This document shows positions 5,355 through 7,860 of a stretch of DNA of 7,860 bases, one piece after another (within the stretch, counting starts at the first letter, position 1; every line of letters starts with the position of its first letter). A program made the translations under genes and the position numbers. The DNA lies in assembly GCA_026986055.1 (NCBI GenBank), contig JALSPH010000226.1:1-7860 (forward strand). The letters run 5' to 3'. The notes under the pieces are model-generated. The model was not told the origin of the DNA. It did not search any database and saw only the letters and a list, made by a program, of their open reading frames with translations. The stretch is from Campylobacterales bacterium (GTDB lineage Bacteria; Campylobacterota; Campylobacteria; Campylobacterales; Hydrogenimonadaceae).

Positions 5355-6235
5355 CACTCACTCTTTTTGGTCTCTATGTGATGGACCGCCTTCTCTTTGA
5401 ACTCTTTTAGTTTGCCGATAAGCTCTTCAAATAGTTTTTCGGCCCTGTTTTTACCCTTGACCTCTTTCTCTACGCTCTTGATTGCGTCATACAGAACTTT
5501 ATAGGTAGTGTCGCTTTCGCTTGTATATCCGAGGGCCTCTGCGATTTCAAGCTGATTTTTCGCCTCTTCAAGATGTTTTAGCGCCTGCTCTTTATCTTTC
5601 TTGGCGATTTTCGAAGCGGCACCCACAAGAGCTTCAGCTTTTAGAAGCGGAATCGGAATGACAAGCTCGCTCTGCACCATTGTAGAGAGCGCCATTTCCA
5701 AAATCTCTTTAGCCTCTCCGCTTTTACCGCTATTTAGGTATTTTGCCGCAAGTTTCAAAGCTTGCGGATAAGATACCAACGGCAGACTTACGGTAATGAT
5801 GTCGATCTCACTCTGGAGAGTATCTAGCAGGCGTCTTGCCTCCTGTACCTTTCCATCTTCAAGAAGATCTTTCACGCTCTTCAAAGCCACCTTTATACTC
5901 TTAAGGTCACCGGTAAATTCGGTAGCTGCTATGGAAGAGTCTATCGGCAAAAGGGCAGGAGCGTTGGGGTGGGCCAAAACCACTTCCAGCTTGCCTATAG
6001 CTTTTTCAAGACTCTTCTTGGCGCTCTTTTTATCGCCTTTCTCGAGCGCTACCAACACTTTTTGGGTCAGCAAAACGGCTTCGACCGCCTCTTTAACCAC
6101 CTCTACTTGCCGCTCTTTAGCAGCGCTTTTAGCCTCTTTTACGGCTCCGGCGCTTACCTGCGCCGAAGTCTCGGCAAACATAGGCGAACTGCAAAGGAGC
6201 GCAGCAGCCGCAACGGATAGGATCATCTTCTTCAT
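5354..6235 (-). CDS. yfdX: YfdX family protein, secreted
   Basis: This is a 293-residue protein with a clear signal peptide: MKK followed by a hydrophobic core and SPMFA, with cleavage expected after A21. The mature part is all helical and alanine/lysine-rich, and fits YfdX: ALEKGDKKSAKKSLEKAIGKLEVVLAHP (63-90), LLPIDSSI (95-102), LLEDGKVQEARRLLDTLQSEI (124-144), VSLPLVSYPQALKLAAKYL (149-167), LVIPIPLLKAEA (191-202) and AKNQLEIAEALGY (225-237). E. coli yfdX is activated by the EvgAS acid-resistance system, but its biochemical role is unknown; periplasmic location here is inferred from the signal peptide. The protein extends about 50 residues past the usual YfdX core as a charged helix (251-293). 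The ATG at 6235 is chosen over an upstream start (6289) because it gives the signal peptide and has AAGGAG 6 nt upstream. It is the first gene of the operon with hdeD and the DUF1931 gene. Confidence 0.9.
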   Translation of the reverse strand: MKKMILSVAAAALLCSSPMFAETSAQVSAGAVKEAKSAAKERQVEVVKEAVEAVLLTQKVLVALEKGDKKSAKKSLEKAIGKLEVVLAHPNAPALLPIDSSIAATEFTGDLKSIKVALKSVKDLLEDGKVQEARRLLDTLQSEIDIITVSLPLVSYPQALKLAAKYLNSGKSGEAKEILEMALSTMVQSELVIPIPLLKAEALVGAASKIAKKDKEQALKHLEEAKNQLEIAEALGYTSESDTTYKVLYDAIKSVEKEVKGKNRAEKLFEELIGKLKEFKEKAVHHIETKKSE

Positions 6236-6351
6236 AACTATCTCCTTCAGTTGTAATTTTTCAAAAAAGCTTTTGGCTAATTTGAACAACTGAAGTAATT
6301 TTAGTCCATTTCTGTCAAGCCGTTCCGCTACTTAAGTATCAGAAGAGATAA
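6236..6351 (-). promoter_or_regulatory. yfdX operon leader with 10-bp inverted repeat
   Basis: This intergenic region lies between crp-like and yfdX. CTTCAGTTGT and ACAACTGAAG (6245-6254 and 6286-6295) form a perfect 10-bp inverted repeat, with arms about 42 bp apart, roughly four helical turns. The interior holds TTCAAA...TTTGAA and the palindrome AAAAGCTTTT. The gene-proximal arm ends in CTGAAGGAG, so it shares bases with the ribosome binding site. TTGACA occurs at 6318-6313 and TAAAAT at 6303-6298 on the minus strand, but they are only 9 nt apart and do not make a standard sigma-70 pair. TAAAAT alone is a plausible Campylobacterota -10. No clear terminator follows the crp-like gene. Confidence 0.5.
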
Positions 6352-7029
6352 TCAATACTCCTGCTCAACCTTCTCGAGCATCTTTTTTACATTGTTTACG
6401 GCAAGTTTTTTTCGCTCAATGTTCAAGATGCCCTCTTTTTTGAGCTGCTGAAGGTGGCGATTTACGACATGGCGAACGGTGCCTATCATGGAGGCTATCT
6501 CTTCATGCGGAAGGTTATGCAAGAGCCCCAGGTGCTTCACCGGGCTTGAGAGGTCGAGGTTTTTAAGCAGAAGCTTCATAAGACGGGTAGAGGTGTCGTA
6601 GAGCGAAAGGTCGCTCGCAAGCTCTTCGACTTGCCTCATCTGGCGCGCCATATAGGGAAAGAAGGCTCGGTTGAAAGCGGGGTTTTCATCTATCCACTCC
6701 CTTACCTTCTCTATGGGAAGCTCAAGCACTTTGGCATCGTCGAGAGCTTCCGTCATCACTTCGTGGCGTTGACCGTCGAGAACCGTAAGCACGTCGAACA
6801 TATCGCGAGGGCCGAGCAGATAGAGAGTCTGCTCTCTGTTGTTTTGAGGGTTGTAGCGGTAGACCTTTATCCTGCCTTCCAAAATTATGTAGAAGTATTT
6901 CAAAGTATCGTCCGCATCCATAGCGGGGGAGCCCTTATCGTACTCCCTGATTTTACCTACTCTGTTTATCTCCTCTATAAGCTTTTCGCCCAACCCTTCA
7001 AACGGTTCAAGTTTTTTGAGATGTAACAT
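6352..7029 (-). CDS. Crp/Fnr family transcriptional regulator
   Basis: This 225-residue protein has an N-terminal cyclic-nucleotide-like beta barrel (about 15-112; signature YFYIILEGRIKVYRY, 45-59), a dimerisation helix (about 117-142) and a C-terminal winged helix-turn-helix (173-201, LPHEEIASMIGTVRHVVNRHLQQLKKEGIL). The usual effector loop is altered: MFDVLTVLDGQRHEVMTEA (77-95) lacks the FGE and R-S/T residues that bind cAMP in CRP. There are no cysteines at all, so an Fnr-type [4Fe-4S] cluster is excluded. The recognition helix has R185 and R190 but histidine at the position (186) where CRP and Fnr have a glutamate. The ATG at 7029 overlaps the sdhB stop by 1 nt (TGATG), so the regulator is cotranscribed with the respiratory subunit. 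It may control that operon or the divergently spaced yfdX operon downstream; its ligand and targets are unknown. Confidence 0.9.
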   Translation of the reverse strand: MLHLKKLEPFEGLGEKLIEEINRVGKIREYDKGSPAMDADDTLKYFYIILEGRIKVYRYNPQNNREQTLYLLGPRDMFDVLTVLDGQRHEVMTEALDDAKVLELPIEKVREWIDENPAFNRAFFPYMARQMRQVEELASDLSLYDTSTRLMKLLLKNLDLSSPVKHLGLLHNLPHEEIASMIGTVRHVVNRHLQQLKKEGILNIERKKLAVNNVKKMLEKVEQEY

Positions 7030-7739
7030 CAAAAGTCCAATCCGAAGCTGCCGAAAGAGCCCATATTGGGGTCGCTGTAACCAAACTGTGCGCTTTTGCT
7101 TCTTAGCATCAATATATCCCCTTTCGGGTCGATCCCCTGAGGACATACAAGCGTACACTCACCGCAGAGAGTACAGTCCCATACGCCGTTTTGCTGAACC
7201 GCATCTATCTTCTCTTTAACTTCCGCTTCCCTAGGGTCTGCTACATATCGCCACTGGCGCGTCAGTGCAAAGGGTCCCAAAAACGACGAGTTGGTTTCGT
7301 AAACGGGGCAGGCGCTGTAGCATGAGATGCATAAAATACAGTCGCTCTGCTTCACGGTTCTCTTCTCATCCTCGGGCTCCACTACCGCACCCTCCTTGCA
7401 AGCTCCAAGCCACGCTTTGGCACTCTTTAGAGTACCCAAGCTCTTCTCTTCGTCCACGACAAGATCTTTGACCACGTTAGAAAATCTTCGAGGCTCCACA
7501 AGGTCTCCATCTTCCGGTTTGTAAACACAAGCGAGAACCTCTTTGGAGTTGACCCTTACGGAACAGCTTCCGCATACGCCGCTTCTGCATCCCGAGCGGA
7601 AAGTGAGAGTCGGGTCCTTTTCGCACTTTATGGAACTAAGCCCCTCAAGAAGAGTGGCTCCATCTTCGACCTCCCACTCCTGAACAACCTCCTGCGGCTC
7701 CCTTTTGGAGTGGAAACGTCGTATCTTTATCTTAGCCAT
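7029..7739 (-). CDS. sdhB: succinate dehydrogenase/fumarate reductase iron-sulfur subunit, type E-like
   Basis: This 236-residue protein has the layout of the complex II iron-sulfur subunit. A plant-type ferredoxin domain holds a [2Fe-2S] cluster through C51, C56, C59 and C71 (CRSGVCGSC, then LAC). A bacterial-ferredoxin domain has CILCISCYSACP (C134, C137, C140, C144) and CTLCGECTLVCPQGIDP (C189, C192, C195, C199). Classical SdhB/FrdB has C-x5-C at the last site and a [3Fe-4S] cluster. The extra cysteine here (C192) predicts two [4Fe-4S] clusters, as in archaeal type-E Sdh and the Campylobacter methylmenaquinol:fumarate reductase MfrB. It would pass electrons between a flavoprotein subunit and a quinone-reacting subunit. 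No signal peptide is visible in this subunit. An ATG at 7739 is preferred; a GTG two codons upstream (7745) is possible. It overlaps the upstream gene by 8 nt or more and the crp-like gene by 1 nt. Confidence 0.88.
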   Translation of the reverse strand: MAKIKIRRFHSKREPQEVVQEWEVEDGATLLEGLSSIKCEKDPTLTFRSGCRSGVCGSCSVRVNSKEVLACVYKPEDGDLVEPRRFSNVVKDLVVDEEKSLGTLKSAKAWLGACKEGAVVEPEDEKRTVKQSDCILCISCYSACPVYETNSSFLGPFALTRQWRYVADPREAEVKEKIDAVQQNGVWDCTLCGECTLVCPQGIDPKGDILMLRSKSAQFGYSDPNMGSFGSFGLDF

Positions 7740-7860
7740 CCTCACTCTCCCCCTCTTTCGAGTTCTCCTTGTGGGACTCTTTTATCTCTTCTTCTACACT
7801 CTCTATGAGCCTCTCTACCTCATCGAGCCTTTTTTGGGCCTCCTCCAGCTCCCTCTCGAG
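7732..7860 (-). CDS. C-terminal coiled-coil tail of an upstream gene (partial)
   Basis: Reading the minus strand from the right edge gives 42 codons and a TAA that overlaps the start of sdhB. The residues are almost all charged (Glu, Lys, Arg) with a regular heptad of hydrophobics: L5, L12, I19 and I26 at one position and A8, V15 and V22 at the other, a textbook short coiled coil. It ends in an acidic, disordered-looking tail (KEGESEDG). By position this should be the flavoprotein (SdhA/FrdA-like) subunit, because sdhA commonly precedes sdhB. The fragment itself carries no flavoprotein motif, however, and a coiled-coil tail is not a feature I know for that family. It could equally be a separate small protein. 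Confidence 0.65.
   Translation of the reverse strand, partial: LERELEEAQKRLDEVERLIESVEEEIKESHKENSKEGESEDG

Noticed and set aside
6236..6289. 18-residue upstream extension of YfdX starting at 6289
   Set aside because: It would bury the signal peptide and ignore the good AAGGAG site before ATG 6235.
5796..6293. Plus-strand open frame of about 165 codons antisense to yfdX
   Set aside because: The serine/alanine-rich composition is the mirror of the Ala/Lys-rich YfdX helices. The family match and signal peptide are on the minus strand.
6298..6318. TTGACA plus TAAAAT as a sigma-70 promoter for yfdX
   Set aside because: The spacing is only 9 nt, far from 16-18, so the pair as such is not credible; TAAAAT alone remains possible.
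6326..6358. Possible terminator after the crp-like gene (AGTAT...ATACT and ACTTAAGT)
   Set aside because: The arms are only 5-8 bp and AT-rich with no T-run, so there is too little to call.
7030..7158. 43-residue N-terminal extension of the Crp-like protein
   Set aside because: It would overlap sdhB by about 130 nt in another frame and adds basic, low-complexity sequence unlike the family. ATG at 7029 gives the normal start and a 1-nt overlap.
1..7860. CRISPR arrays, tRNA/rRNA genes, insertion sequences, prophage or integrase genes
   Set aside because: No regularly spaced repeats, tRNA-like cloverleaf ends, transposase motifs or terminal inverted repeats were seen on reading both strands.

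Overview
The window looks like a chromosomal segment of a Campylobacterota (Epsilonproteobacteria) bacterium, probably a free-living, vent or sulfidic-habitat type. This is an inference from several points: a CetB/Aer-like PAS protein with no transducer domain, a type-E (methylmenaquinol-type) succinate dehydrogenase/fumarate reductase iron-sulfur subunit, an archaeal-type peroxiredoxin, tight gene packing with 1-4 nt overlaps, and AT-rich promoters with TATAAT -10 boxes but poor -35 boxes. No RNA gene, insertion sequence, CRISPR array or phage gene was seen.

Layout. Positions 1-1601 (minus strand) hold a small cluster: a helical protein that may be a degenerate CZB-like domain, yajQ, a single-domain rhodanese with a TTG start, and a DUF309 protein cut by the left edge. 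A 111-bp, very AT-rich divergent promoter region (1602-1712) separates it from the only plus-strand gene, a CetB/Aer-like PAS protein (1713-2276). That gene converges on a type II NADH dehydrogenase-like flavoprotein (2298-3503, minus). Next comes a monocistronic archaeal-type (Prx6-clade) peroxiredoxin (3618-4250, minus), with a good promoter and a strong intrinsic terminator.

Positions 4321-6235 (minus) carry the most interesting unit. It is a three-gene, overlapping operon encoding a secreted YfdX-family protein, a six-helix HdeD (DUF308) membrane protein and a DUF1931 double-histone-fold protein. YfdX and HdeD are known from enterobacterial acid-stress regulons. Joining them to a histone-fold protein suggests a stress module that spans periplasm, membrane and cytoplasm or nucleoid. 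The yfdX leader contains a 10-bp perfect inverted repeat whose proximal arm runs into the Shine-Dalgarno sequence.

Positions 6352-7860 (minus) hold a respiratory operon fragment. In transcription order these are a coiled-coil C-terminal tail of an unidentified upstream gene, the [2Fe-2S]/2x[4Fe-4S] subunit of a type-E Sdh/fumarate reductase, and a Crp/Fnr-family regulator that lacks cysteines and the usual cAMP-binding residues. Taken together the window is about redox and stress physiology: quinone-linked respiration (NDH-2, SdhB), peroxide removal, energy sensing (PAS) and an envelope/nucleoid stress operon.
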